Source of the DNA: Qiania dongpingensis
Lineage (GTDB): Bacteria > Bacillota > Clostridia > Lachnospirales > Lachnospiraceae
DNA length: 64,000 bases
Direction: 5' to 3'
NCBI RefSeq assembly: GCF_014337195.1
Contig: NZ_CP060634.1
Coordinates: 1,240,001-1,304,000, forward strand
Position numbers and translations under genes: made by a program. A model generated the notes under the pieces. It saw nothing but the letters and a program-made list of their open reading frames with translations, was not told where the DNA came from and searched no databases. Shown here in pieces: positions 42,084-50,068 of the stretch. Every line of letters starts with the position of its first letter. The first letter of the stretch is position 1.

Positions 42084-42995
42084 CTATAAAATCACTTCTC
42101 TGAAATTGTTCTTCTCCAATGTCTCAATCAGCTGCTTTGCATATTCATCACTGATTCCCATAAGGGGCTCTTTCATCGCTGTGCAGGAGATGATTCCCAT
42201 ATATTTTAACATCACCTTATAACAGGAAATGTTGTTCTGTGCACAAAGGATATTATTGAGCATGGTGGTCCTCTTCTGAATCATCCTTGCCTTCTCCATG
42301 TCTCCGGCCTCAATGGCTTTTCCCAGCGCCACATAGTGCTCCGGAATAATCTGTGCGTTCCCGGATACAGTCCCGTCGCCTCCGCCGCACATCAGCACAT
42401 GGTAGAGCTCGTCAGGACCACAGAGTACAGAAAACGTATTGTTCCTGATATTGGTCATTTCAAGCATCCTGGACAGGTTCGGATAGCTGTATTTGATGCC
42501 GATCACATTCGGGCATGTCTCCGCTACTTTTTCTGCCACATATACATTGATGTCGTTCACAGAGCACTGAGGGATCCCGTACAGATAAATCGGGAAATCT
42601 GCGGGCACGCTCTTGGATACCTTCTGATAAAAAGCGATGATCGCGTCGTCAGACATCTTAAAGTAGGACGGAGTCACAACGCCGATTCCGTCAGCTCCGA
42701 TGGCAGCCGCATGTTTTGACAGCTCTACCGTATCATCCAGGCTCATCGCGCCGGTTTGTACATAGACTCTGGCTCTGCCTGCCGATTTCTTCACCACGGT
42801 TTCCGCTATCAGTTTTCTGTCCTCAACGGAAAACATCAGCATCTCTCCTGTCGTCCCGTTGGGATACAGGCAGGGAATCCCCTTTCCGATCAGAAATTCC
42901 GTCAGTTTCTCCAATGATTCCACGTCCACCTTCTGATTCTCATCCAAAGGCGTCACAATGGGAACTACACACCCATAAAGCTTATTCTCCAGCAT
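42084..42995 (-). CDS. Dihydrodipicolinate synthase-family aldolase/dehydratase
   Basis: A 303-residue class I (Schiff-base) TIM barrel of the DapA/NanA family: VPIVTPLDENQKVD, PNGTTGEMLMFS (pyruvate carboxylate loop GTTGE), the Tyr in IYLYGIPQC and the Schiff-base Lys in VIGIKYSYPNLS. Members include lysine-pathway DapA, sialate and 2-keto-3-deoxygluconate aldolases and 5-keto-4-deoxyglucarate dehydratase. In this context a 2-keto-3-deoxy acid aldolase or dehydratase is more likely than DapA. ATG 42995 follows AAGGAGG and the pair with the dehydrogenase forms one operon. Confidence 0.88.
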   Translation of the reverse strand: MLENKLYGCVVPIVTPLDENQKVDVESLEKLTEFLIGKGIPCLYPNGTTGEMLMFSVEDRKLIAETVVKKSAGRARVYVQTGAMSLDDTVELSKHAAAIGADGIGVVTPSYFKMSDDAIIAFYQKVSKSVPADFPIYLYGIPQCSVNDINVYVAEKVAETCPNVIGIKYSYPNLSRMLEMTNIRNNTFSVLCGPDELYHVLMCGGGDGTVSGNAQIIPEHYVALGKAIEAGDMEKARMIQKRTTMLNNILCAQNNISCYKVMLKYMGIISCTAMKEPLMGISDEYAKQLIETLEKNNFREVIL

Positions 42996-43117
42996 CCTTT
43001 ATCCTCCTTCATAATCTGCCGCAATCCTGCGGCTCGTCTCCTGACAGAAACCCACAGCCTCCACCATTAAGAAAATAGTATCATTCTTCCGCGGAATCGC
43101 ACATTGTGCCGTCACAC

Positions 43118-43146
43118 AAAAATGCAGGCTTTTTTTAGTCCTGCAT
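43118..43146 (-). terminator. Hairpin with T tract upstream of the DapA-family gene
   Basis: ATGCAGG (43122-43128) and CCTGCAT (43140-43146) form a perfect stem; read on the minus strand it is followed by TTTTTG. It lies about 120 bp before ATG 42995, so it is either an attenuator in the leader or an insulator upstream of the promoter. Confidence 0.6.
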
Positions 43147-43150
43147 ACAA

Positions 43151-43225
43151 TTGTTGGCAATTTTATCTGTGCTATGATTAAATAAGTAATTTTTGTCCCC
43201 TTTACTGTTATGTAATAACAGTAAA
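43151..43225 (+). promoter_or_regulatory. Promoter and 25-bp palindromic operator of the aroE-like operon
   Basis: TTGTTG (43151-43156), 16 bp, TATGAT (43173-43178). Downstream, TTTACTGTTAT-GTA-ATAACAGTAAA (43201-43225) is a perfect 11-bp inverted repeat with a 3-base centre, ending 25 bp before ATG 43251. Its position after the promoter suits a repressor. Confidence 0.65.
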
Positions 43226-43250
43226 ACATCTAACATTTAGGGAGGTTTTT

Positions 43251-44144
43251 ATGGCACATTCTAATTTAATCTGCAACGTTGAGACTCGCTTGATGCCCAT
43301 CATCGGGTATCCCATGGACCACAGCAGCGCATCCCAGGTCTATAACAAACTGTTTGAGATTTACAACATCAACCGGGTCATGTTCCCCATCGAGATCCAG
43401 CCGGAAGGACTGGCGGACTATGTGGCGGCAGCCAAGACCCTGAACATTGATACATACAGCCTGACCATGCCTCTCAAGGCAGCTATCATCCCGTATCTGG
43501 ACGATGTGGATCCCTGCTCCAGAGTCTTCAATTCCGTAAATATCGTAAAAACGGTCAACGGAAAGACCTACGGCGCCGGAATGGACGGAAAAGGCTGCGT
43601 AGGCGCGCTTTTGGCAGCCGGCGCATCCATTGAAGGAAAAACCGTCGTGTTAGTGGGAGCCGGGAGCATCAGCGGCGCCATTATCTATGAACTGATCCAG
43701 CATAAAGCCGGAAGGATCATCCTGATGAACCGTACCCTGGCCCACGCAGAATCCATCGCAAAGACCATTGAAGACAACTGGAGCCATCCTGTGGAAGCTT
43801 ATGAAGCCACGCCGGAGCTGCTCGACAAATACTGCAGCTGCGCCGACATATTCATTCACAGCTCACCGGTGGGCATGCACGGCTTTCCCGCAACCCATTC
43901 CTATCTGGGCTACATCGAAAAAATGCCGAAATCCTGTTTCGTGCTGGACGCCATCGTGAACCCGGAATACACGGAGCTTTTGAAAAAGGCCCAGTCCTGC
44001 GGTCTGACGGTCATCCCCGGCATGCACATGATGATTTCTCAGATGACTGAAATCTTTGATTTCTGCTTCGGCGTACGCCCCGGCGAAAAGGAAAAGGCAG
44101 AATGCCGTAAAGTGCTTATCGCTTATTTAGACTCCATGAAATAA
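43251..44144 (+). CDS. Shikimate/quinate dehydrogenase-family oxidoreductase (divergent AroE)
   Basis: A 297-residue AroE-fold protein. The N-terminal substrate domain shows IIGYPMDHSSASQVYN, catalytic Lys76 in LTMPLKAA, Asn97 in FNSVNIV and Asp112 in GAGMDGKGCVGAL. The Rossmann loop is LVGAGSISGAI, and IPGMHMMISQM resembles the closing helix. The strictly conserved AroE strings N-V-T-x-P-x-K and G-x-N-T-D read SLTMPLK and GAGMD, so shikimate is probably not the substrate; YdiB-like or other cyclic or hydroxyacid substrates are possible. It leads a plus-strand operon with an Fe-S aldo/keto reductase and a PMI-like cupin, divergent from the DapA-family operon. Confidence 0.83.
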   Translation: MAHSNLICNVETRLMPIIGYPMDHSSASQVYNKLFEIYNINRVMFPIEIQPEGLADYVAAAKTLNIDTYSLTMPLKAAIIPYLDDVDPCSRVFNSVNIVKTVNGKTYGAGMDGKGCVGALLAAGASIEGKTVVLVGAGSISGAIIYELIQHKAGRIILMNRTLAHAESIAKTIEDNWSHPVEAYEATPELLDKYCSCADIFIHSSPVGMHGFPATHSYLGYIEKMPKSCFVLDAIVNPEYTELLKKAQSCGLTVIPGMHMMISQMTEIFDFCFGVRPGEKEKAECRKVLIAYLDSMK

Positions 44145-44171
44145 TACAGACTGCAAAAGGAGGACACGCTT

Positions 44172-45302
44172 ATGACGGAACTTTCCACCGACAGAAAGCT
44201 GGGCTTTGGTTTCCTTCGGCTGCCCCAGACGGATGAGGATGACCCCGCCGCCATTGACTATGAACTGACCGGACAGATGGCAGACTACTTTCTGTCCCAG
44301 GGATTCCGCTATTTCGACACTGCTTACAACTACCACAAAGAATTTTCTGAAATTGCCATTCGGGAGGCTGTCGTCAAACGCCATCCCCGGGAGGCATTCC
44401 TGCTGGCGGACAAGATGCCCACCTTCCTGGTGACAAAGACCGAGGATTTCGAGCGGTTCTTCGCTGAGCAGCTCGCCCGCTGCGGCGTGGATTTCTTTGA
44501 CTTTTACCTGCTGCACAATCTGGGCAAGGAACGCTATGGAAACATGGAGCGTCTCGGAGCGTTTGAATTTATGAGAAAAGTCAAAGCCGAAGGAAAAGCA
44601 AAGGAGATCGGTTTCTCCTTCCACGATACCGCAGACGTACTGGACCGCATCCTGACGGAGCATCCGGAAATGGATTTCGTCCAGCTTCAGTTGAATTACA
44701 TAGACTGGGAGAGCGAGGTCATCCAGTCACGCAAGTGCTATGAGGTGGCCAAAAAGCACGGCAAGCCGGTCACAGTCATGGAACCGGTCAAGGGCGGCGC
44801 GCTGGCGCGTCTGGTTCCCGAGGCGGAAAAGATTCTCAAGGACTGCGAGCCGGACTCTTCAAGCGCTTCATGGGCCATACGCTACGCGGCTTCTCTGGAC
44901 GGCGTCCGTATGGTCTTAAGCGGCATGTCCACTCTGGAACAGGTGAAGGACAATACGGCCTATATGAAGGATTTCCGAAAGCTTGACAAGAACGGACTGG
45001 ACCAAATCGCCAAAGTGGTGGATATCCTGAAAAAGTCCCAGGCCATCCAGTGTACCAACTGCAAATACTGTATGGACGAATGCCCGATGAACATCAATAT
45101 CCCGGGATATTTCTCTTTTTACAATTCCGCTTCCCAGCAGGATAATTTTATTGATGTCCTGTTCCGGAGAACATCCCACGGCCATGGCTCTCCCTGGGAC
45201 TGTATCGAATGCAGGTCCTGCGAAAGCCACTGCCCCCAGCATCTGCCCATCACCGACTATTTAAAGACCATTTCCGATTATGTGAAAGAAAAGGTACTAT
45301 AG
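44172..45302 (+). CDS. Aldo/keto reductase with C-terminal 4Fe-4S domain
   Basis: A 376-residue protein of the COG1453 type. An AKR TIM barrel (about 1-280) has LGFGFLRLPQ, Asp/Tyr in FDTAYNYHKEFSE, the Lys in LLADKMP and His in YLLHNLG (catalytic tetrad). After it, about 280-376, come two cysteine clusters: CTNCKYCMDECPMNI and CIECRSCESHCPQHLPI, each suited to a 4Fe-4S centre. Such enzymes likely use a low-potential donor instead of, or besides, NADPH, common in anaerobes. It follows the AroE-like gene by 27 bp with AAAAGGAGG upstream and precedes the PMI-like gene by 19 bp. Confidence 0.9.
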   Translation: MTELSTDRKLGFGFLRLPQTDEDDPAAIDYELTGQMADYFLSQGFRYFDTAYNYHKEFSEIAIREAVVKRHPREAFLLADKMPTFLVTKTEDFERFFAEQLARCGVDFFDFYLLHNLGKERYGNMERLGAFEFMRKVKAEGKAKEIGFSFHDTADVLDRILTEHPEMDFVQLQLNYIDWESEVIQSRKCYEVAKKHGKPVTVMEPVKGGALARLVPEAEKILKDCEPDSSSASWAIRYAASLDGVRMVLSGMSTLEQVKDNTAYMKDFRKLDKNGLDQIAKVVDILKKSQAIQCTNCKYCMDECPMNINIPGYFSFYNSASQQDNFIDVLFRRTSHGHGSPWDCIECRSCESHCPQHLPITDYLKTISDYVKEKVL

Positions 45303-45321
45303 CCAAAGGAGGAAACATTAC

Positions 45322-46524
45322 ATGAGTAAAATAAAAGAAGCCCTGGAAAAGGGGCATGGCGTCCTGCAGCTGATGCCCACCTGGGTGCCCCGCCCCTTTA
45401 ATGAACCGGGCAGGCGCTTAAAGCTGCATCCCGACGATTATTTCGCGCTGGGAATGGACCGGGGCGGCATCTGTGAGCGCTGGATCGGCTCTGTCGCCCA
45501 CGCGGACAACGGTCCCCTCACCAAGCCGGACGAGGGCATGAGTTACGTGGTCCTGGATAAGTCTACCGGTGAAAAGGCACTCTTAAAAGAGGTCATCGAA
45601 GAACTGGGCGCAGAGATCATCGGTCAGGAATTATACGGAAAATACGGAACCTGGCCCTCCTATTCCAAATTTTTTGATTACGACAAGCCCCTGTTCCATC
45701 ATCTCCATCTGATGGACAAGGACGCCAGCCTCATTGGGACCAACGGAAAGCCGGAGGCCTATTATTTCCCGCCTCAGTATAACTGCAGCCAGCTGGGCCG
45801 CCGTCCTTCCACCTATTTCGGTTTTGATCCTTCTACCACCAAAGAACAGGTAAGGCAGTGCCTGGCCGATTACAGTGTCCGGGACACTCATATCCTGGAG
45901 CTTTCCAGAGGCTATCAGATTCAGCTCGGCACGGGCTGGTATACTCCGGCCGGCGTCATCCACGCACCGGCTTCCGTAGTCACCTATGAACCTCAGTGGA
46001 ACGCGGACTGCAATGTCATCATGGAAAATGTCACCATGGGAGAGGTGAACTCCTACGACCTTCTGACCGGATGCCAGCCGGAAGAGAAAAAAGGCGACTT
46101 GGACGCCCTCATGGACTGCCTGGATTGGGAGGAGTGTGTACGGCCCGACTATAAAGAAACCTATTTCCGCGCTCCCAAGGAAAAGGAAAGCCACCAGACC
46201 GGACTCTCGGAAAAGTGGATCACTTATGCCAACGATTGGGTGGCCGCCAAGGAAGTCACGATCGCGCCTCAGTCTTCTGTGGTCGTAAAAGACGCCGCCT
46301 GCTATGACGCCATATTCGTGCAGGGACACGGAAAGTTCGGAGTCTACAACTGTGAGGCCCCGGGGCTCCTCCGGTACGGCCAGTTTTCAGGCGACGAGTA
46401 TTTCGTCAGCGAGTCCGCCGCAAAGAAAGGAATTGTCGTGACGAATGAGAGCGAATACGAGCCTCTCGTATTCCTTCAGCATTTCTCCAACAACAACCCG
46501 GAAGTTCCAAAAACTGTAAAATAA
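45322..46524 (+). CDS. Uncharacterised type I phosphomannose-isomerase-like cupin (copy 2)
   Basis: A 400-residue paralogue of the protein encoded at 36655, with roughly half the residues identical by eye and the same landmarks: GVLQLMPTWVPRPF, RLKLHPDDYFALG, PLFHHLHL (two His), GKPEAYYFP (Glu), GTGWYTPAGVIHAPA (His), YEPQWNADCN, and a second-half AYDAIFVQGHGKFG-like loop. Presence in a second operon with different oxidoreductases suggests that the two copies act on different stereoisomers or steps of one substrate. Preceded by AAAGGAGG and followed by a terminator. Confidence 0.7.
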   Translation: MSKIKEALEKGHGVLQLMPTWVPRPFNEPGRRLKLHPDDYFALGMDRGGICERWIGSVAHADNGPLTKPDEGMSYVVLDKSTGEKALLKEVIEELGAEIIGQELYGKYGTWPSYSKFFDYDKPLFHHLHLMDKDASLIGTNGKPEAYYFPPQYNCSQLGRRPSTYFGFDPSTTKEQVRQCLADYSVRDTHILELSRGYQIQLGTGWYTPAGVIHAPASVVTYEPQWNADCNVIMENVTMGEVNSYDLLTGCQPEEKKGDLDALMDCLDWEECVRPDYKETYFRAPKEKESHQTGLSEKWITYANDWVAAKEVTIAPQSSVVVKDAACYDAIFVQGHGKFGVYNCEAPGLLRYGQFSGDEYFVSESAAKKGIVVTNESEYEPLVFLQHFSNNNPEVPKTVK

Positions 46525-46551
46525 ATATCAATATTATATTAAATATTTAAA

Positions 46552-46595
46552 ATGACTCCATAGATAGATACCAATATCCATGGAGCCATTTTTTT
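46552..46595 (+). terminator. Rho-independent terminator of the aroE-like operon
   Basis: ATGACTCCAT (46552-46561) pairs with ATGGAGCCAT (46580-46589), one G-T pair, followed by seven T residues, 28 bp after the stop at 46524. Confidence 0.88.
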
Positions 46596-46625
46596 GTAAT
46601 AATCAACCAATGAAAGACTTATTAC

Positions 46626-47273
46626 TTACTCCAGCAGCATTAGTTCCCCCTGATCCAATCGTACAATTTCATCACATAAAATCTGAATATCTTCCTTTGA
46701 ATGACTACTAAGTATGACTAGTTTTCCCTCTGCTTTGAAATCCAGCAAAAGTTTTCGAAATTCCTCCACTCCCCTTTCATCCAGGCCATTAAAAGGTTCA
46801 TCCAAAATAATAATGTCAGGCTCCTCCATTAAAACTTGTGCCCAGCCCAGCCGCTGCTTCATCCCCATAGAATATTTCCCCACCGGCTTGCGGCTATTCG
46901 GGTTCAGGCCAACCTTCTTCATCCACATTTTCAGCACTTCTTTATCTGCTTTTCTTCTCAGACCAGAAAGTAATTTTAGATTTTTAAGACCTGAATATTG
47001 GTGCAGAAAACCCGGCTGTTCAATGATAAAGCCTATGTTTTCACTAAAATCAATCTCTTTTCCAATGATTTTTCCATTTACCGATACATACCCTTCCGAG
47101 GGATAGAGCAAACCACATATACACTTTAGTAATACTGTCTTTCCAGATCCGTTTCGGCCTACAAGGCCATAAATCCTGCCGCCTTCAAACCTCAAATTAA
47201 TATGCTTTAGCGCCTGGGTCTCGCGAAAATGCTTTGACAAATCCGTTACAACAATTTCAAATTTCTTTTCCAC
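46626..47273 (-). CDS. ABC transporter ATP-binding protein (export/immunity type)
   Basis: A 215-residue ATPase: Walker A VGRNGSGKTVLLK, signature YSMGMKQRLGWAQ (the modified YSxGMKQRL form seen in bacitracin/lantibiotic-immunity and ABC-2 exporters), Walker B IIILDEPFNGLDERG and switch His in ILSSHSKED. The start is probably GTG 47273, 9 bp after GGAGGGGGG, overlapping the permease gene by 28 bp; an ATG at 47294 sits inside that ribosome-binding site. Last gene of an AT-rich four-gene operon with two permeases and a lipoprotein. Confidence 0.87.
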   Translation of the reverse strand: MEKKFEIVVTDLSKHFRETQALKHINLRFEGGRIYGLVGRNGSGKTVLLKCICGLLYPSEGYVSVNGKIIGKEIDFSENIGFIIEQPGFLHQYSGLKNLKLLSGLRRKADKEVLKMWMKKVGLNPNSRKPVGKYSMGMKQRLGWAQVLMEEPDIIILDEPFNGLDERGVEEFRKLLLDFKAEGKLVILSSHSKEDIQILCDEIVRLDQGELMLLE

Positions 47274-48103
47274 AGATACCGTCCCCCCTCCCATTTAGCA
47301 TAGACAACCCCGATTACAACACAAGCCATACAAGAAAACAGATAAAAAAGCAGCGCATACGTCAAAGTAGGATTTTTTCCTGCACGCTTCCCCAAAGCAG
47401 ATAACCGCGCTAAAGAAACAGGTGAAAAATAATAAAATTTATAATTCAACAAATTTGCCGTCAAAAAATCCAAAAGGCTGATAACGAGCATACATATGAT
47501 TCCCAGCGGATATTTGGGGCTAAAGCTGTTCAAAGTACGTATTAGCATCCCAACCAGGCCGATACATCCCCACTGTAAAACCATTGCTTTTAATGTGGTG
47601 AAAACAGCTTCCGTTCCAACAACTATTGACTGTGTCATTTCAAGCGACAGCCCGGTCTGTCTTCCAAAATCAGTGGCACACAAGGTTCGGATCACGGTTC
47701 CCCAGCCGGATGACCACCCTATATGAGGAAGTACACTGATAATACTGAAAATATAAATAGCAATTGTAAATATAAACGCTAAAAAAATAATATAAAAATA
47801 CTGTCCCACCGTATAGGAAATACGGCCGGCTCTCGAGATTACATATTCTGCATTTCTGTTCCGATATGGAGCTTCTGAAAACAAAAACATAGCCAAAATC
47901 ACAAATATCAGCTGATGATTCCACCGGTTATTCAAAAACGGAAACAGCCAGGGGGCCACCGGCACCCCCAGGAGAACTGACGCCGCTTTTATGGGTCCAG
48001 TCAATATTCTGACATATAAAAATAATAACAAGAAAACAAGAAAGGTTTTGCCAGAAATAAAATTACTATGGATATGATATGACATACTCCTGCATACCTT
48101 CAT
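47246..48103 (-). CDS. ABC-2-like permease subunit (second of two)
   Basis: A 285-residue membrane protein with about six hydrophobic segments (for example FLVFLLLFLYVRILTG, FYIIFLAFIFTIAIYIF, YALLFYLFSCMACVVIGVVYA) and no domain I can name beyond the general architecture of LanE/LanG-type permeases. The start ATG 48103 overlaps the preceding stop (ATGA) and has GAAGGTG upstream; longer frames lack a ribosome-binding site. It is cotranscribed with the ATPase and is markedly AT-richer than the surrounding genome. Confidence 0.72.
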   Translation of the reverse strand: MKVCRSMSYHIHSNFISGKTFLVFLLLFLYVRILTGPIKAASVLLGVPVAPWLFPFLNNRWNHQLIFVILAMFLFSEAPYRNRNAEYVISRAGRISYTVGQYFYIIFLAFIFTIAIYIFSIISVLPHIGWSSGWGTVIRTLCATDFGRQTGLSLEMTQSIVVGTEAVFTTLKAMVLQWGCIGLVGMLIRTLNSFSPKYPLGIICMLVISLLDFLTANLLNYKFYYFSPVSLARLSALGKRAGKNPTLTYALLFYLFSCMACVVIGVVYAKWEGGRYLWKRNLKLL

Positions 48104-48888
48104 AGATGCACCTTCTTCCCGCATTCTTTCTTTATTCGATAGAAAAACAAAACACCAAAACAAATAAGCCCTAAAAACATAACTGCCAAAGGAACCAGCA
48201 GACTCATCAAAGGACCGCCAAACTTACTCTGTGCATGAAATAGATGATCCAAACGAAATTGTACCGGAATATTCAAGATTTCACCCACACTATTTACCAC
48301 ATATGACAAAACCAGTCCAGATACCATGATAACCTGCACATTAGCAGCCATTGTGGAAAAGCAGAGAACCACGCCGGCCCAAAAAGCATGTCCAGCTATC
48401 ATACAGATCATAATTGAAATCAGATACGCTCCAAACTGCTTTCTTGCCAATAATTCACCAAAAGCACCTTGTATCCAGCTGCCGGCATTTACTGCATTAA
48501 CATTGAAAAATGGTATTTTAAAAAAAGAAAGACAAATAGTAAATAAAAGAAATCCTAAACCAGCAGCTAATCCCGCACCTATTGTTCCTCGAAGAAATGT
48601 GACTGCCGTGTATTTACCATATCCAATTCTTGATACAGCATATGGATATACTCCATCATTTTTTTCTTCGCAATAACCAATCGTAAACGGAACTAAGCTA
48701 AGAATCAGATAAACATTTATATAAAGTCCATACCTTAAAATCAGCTGAAAAAAATACACCATATCTATTTGCGCTTCTTGAATCGATGAATCAGAAAAAA
48801 GAGAGAGATCTAATCCACAATCTGCAAACAAACAAAAAGCCATCGCGACCACGCATAAAATAAATCGTTTTATCCAGGGCTTTCTCAT
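48100..48888 (-). CDS. ABC-2-like permease subunit (first of two)
   Basis: A 262-residue membrane protein with about six hydrophobic stretches, including ILCVVAMAFCLFADCG at the N terminus, GLAAGLGFLLFTICLSF and LVPLAVMFLGLICFGVLFFY at the C terminus. No conserved domain is recognised. The start ATG 48888 (MRKPWIKR) has GGAAAGGG 7 bp upstream; an ATG 12 codons earlier has none. It follows the lipoprotein gene by 16 bp. Together with the next permease it probably forms a heterodimeric channel. Confidence 0.72.
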   Translation of the reverse strand: MRKPWIKRFILCVVAMAFCLFADCGLDLSLFSDSSIQEAQIDMVYFFQLILRYGLYINVYLILSLVPFTIGYCEEKNDGVYPYAVSRIGYGKYTAVTFLRGTIGAGLAAGLGFLLFTICLSFFKIPFFNVNAVNAGSWIQGAFGELLARKQFGAYLISIMICMIAGHAFWAGVVLCFSTMAANVQVIMVSGLVLSYVVNSVGEILNIPVQFRLDHLFHAQSKFGGPLMSLLVPLAVMFLGLICFGVLFFYRIKKECGKKVHL

Positions 48889-48904
48889 ACAATATCCCTT
48901 TCCT

Positions 48905-50068
48905 TTATAGCAAAATCTCTCCATTTTTGATCTGAATAATAGTTTCTTCTTTTATCTTTCTATGAATGCCTTCCCGCTCCTGCTCCATTACAAAAATCCA
49001 AACAGGCTCTAGCTTCAAAATATTACTGGAATCATCCGCCAGCATAATCCAGGAGCATTCAGCCTTTATAATTGATGCTTTTCCCGTCAAATAAACGAAT
49101 TCATATTTGTCTTTTAATTCCTGATATGCCTCCTCAAAAGCCAACGGTTTTCTTATGGGCTCCTTTGACAAATTTTCAAATGCTCCGTTTAAATAAAAAG
49201 ATTCCAGCCCATATTTATCAATCATTCCGGTAATACTTGCTCCTATATTATTGGTGTCATCTAAAAACACAAAATTGTCTGAACAAACCGATATCTCCTC
49301 CAGAGAAAAAAATACTTCAAAATAATAATATTCATCTTCTTCCGAATAGGTTTCCTTAAATGGAGATTTTGAATCTCCAGTCCCCTCTTCCCCAAAAAGC
49401 CTAACCATTTCCTCTTTAGCAGCTTCCATGACATCTGCCGTATAGGCCTCTATCGATATCTGTTCAACTGATAAATCCGGAAAAAATTCCATGGCAATAT
49501 CACTGACCTGCTCTTTTAGCTTTTCTCGACTTAAAAAAGGAAGTTCATTATTTTTCTGCTGTTCAAACACATCCGTTTTAATCCCATAAGCAGCCCCTAA
49601 TTCATTTGCTCTATTCGTATTAAAACCAAATGAATTCTTGTTTATTGTAATTTGATCTCCGTTTTCATTTTCTGCTCGTACAATTAGATCTCCTTCTGCT
49701 GATTCTGTATTTTGACTCCACTCCATTGGTTTGCCCAATGACAAACCCCTTAATATCTCTTCTAAAGAAAATTCCTTAAAATCCGCTTTAACTGATGAGC
49801 GTGAAAACAAATCGACCTTAGGCAACTCTATTTCTACTTCAATACCATTTCCAATTATATCCTGCAATTTACCGTCATCTTTTACTATCTCCCCTGTATC
49901 AGAGGACGAAGCCTCTTTATCTTGTATTGATTCGCCCACAGACACTGTATTATCTAACTCATTCTCAGACATTTTTACAGGGGCATCTGCATCTGCACAG
50001 CTTGATAATACACATATAATGTTTATAAATAAAATTACTACTATCATTTTACTTAAAAATGCTTTCAA
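48905..50068 (-). CDS. Lipoprotein of unknown function linked to an ABC exporter
   Basis: A 387-residue extracytoplasmic lipoprotein: N-terminal MIVVILFINIICVLSSCADA with a lipobox cysteine at about residue 24, then an acidic serine-rich stretch. After it comes a mixed alpha/beta body (about 90-387) rich in Glu, Lys and Phe with no recognisable enzyme motif. The C-terminal half ends in AECSWIMLADDSSNILKLEP-type strands, reminiscent of PepSY/YcdB-like folds, but this is weak. The only start giving a full signal peptide is TTG 50068 after GAGGGG. First gene of the AT-rich ABC operon, so it may sense or bind the exported compound. Confidence 0.7.
   Translation of the reverse strand: MKAFLSKMIVVILFINIICVLSSCADADAPVKMSENELDNTVSVGESIQDKEASSSDTGEIVKDDGKLQDIIGNGIEVEIELPKVDLFSRSSVKADFKEFSLEEILRGLSLGKPMEWSQNTESAEGDLIVRAENENGDQITINKNSFGFNTNRANELGAAYGIKTDVFEQQKNNELPFLSREKLKEQVSDIAMEFFPDLSVEQISIEAYTADVMEAAKEEMVRLFGEEGTGDSKSPFKETYSEEDEYYYFEVFFSLEEISVCSDNFVFLDDTNNIGASITGMIDKYGLESFYLNGAFENLSKEPIRKPLAFEEAYQELKDKYEFVYLTGKASIIKAECSWIMLADDSSNILKLEPVWIFVMEQEREGIHRKIKEETIIQIKNGEILL

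Noticed and set aside
42084..42995. DapA-family gene as lysine biosynthesis dapA
   Set aside because: It is in an operon with a 2-hydroxyacid dehydrogenase inside a sugar-acid island, with no other lysine genes; a 2-keto acid aldolase or dehydratase fits better.
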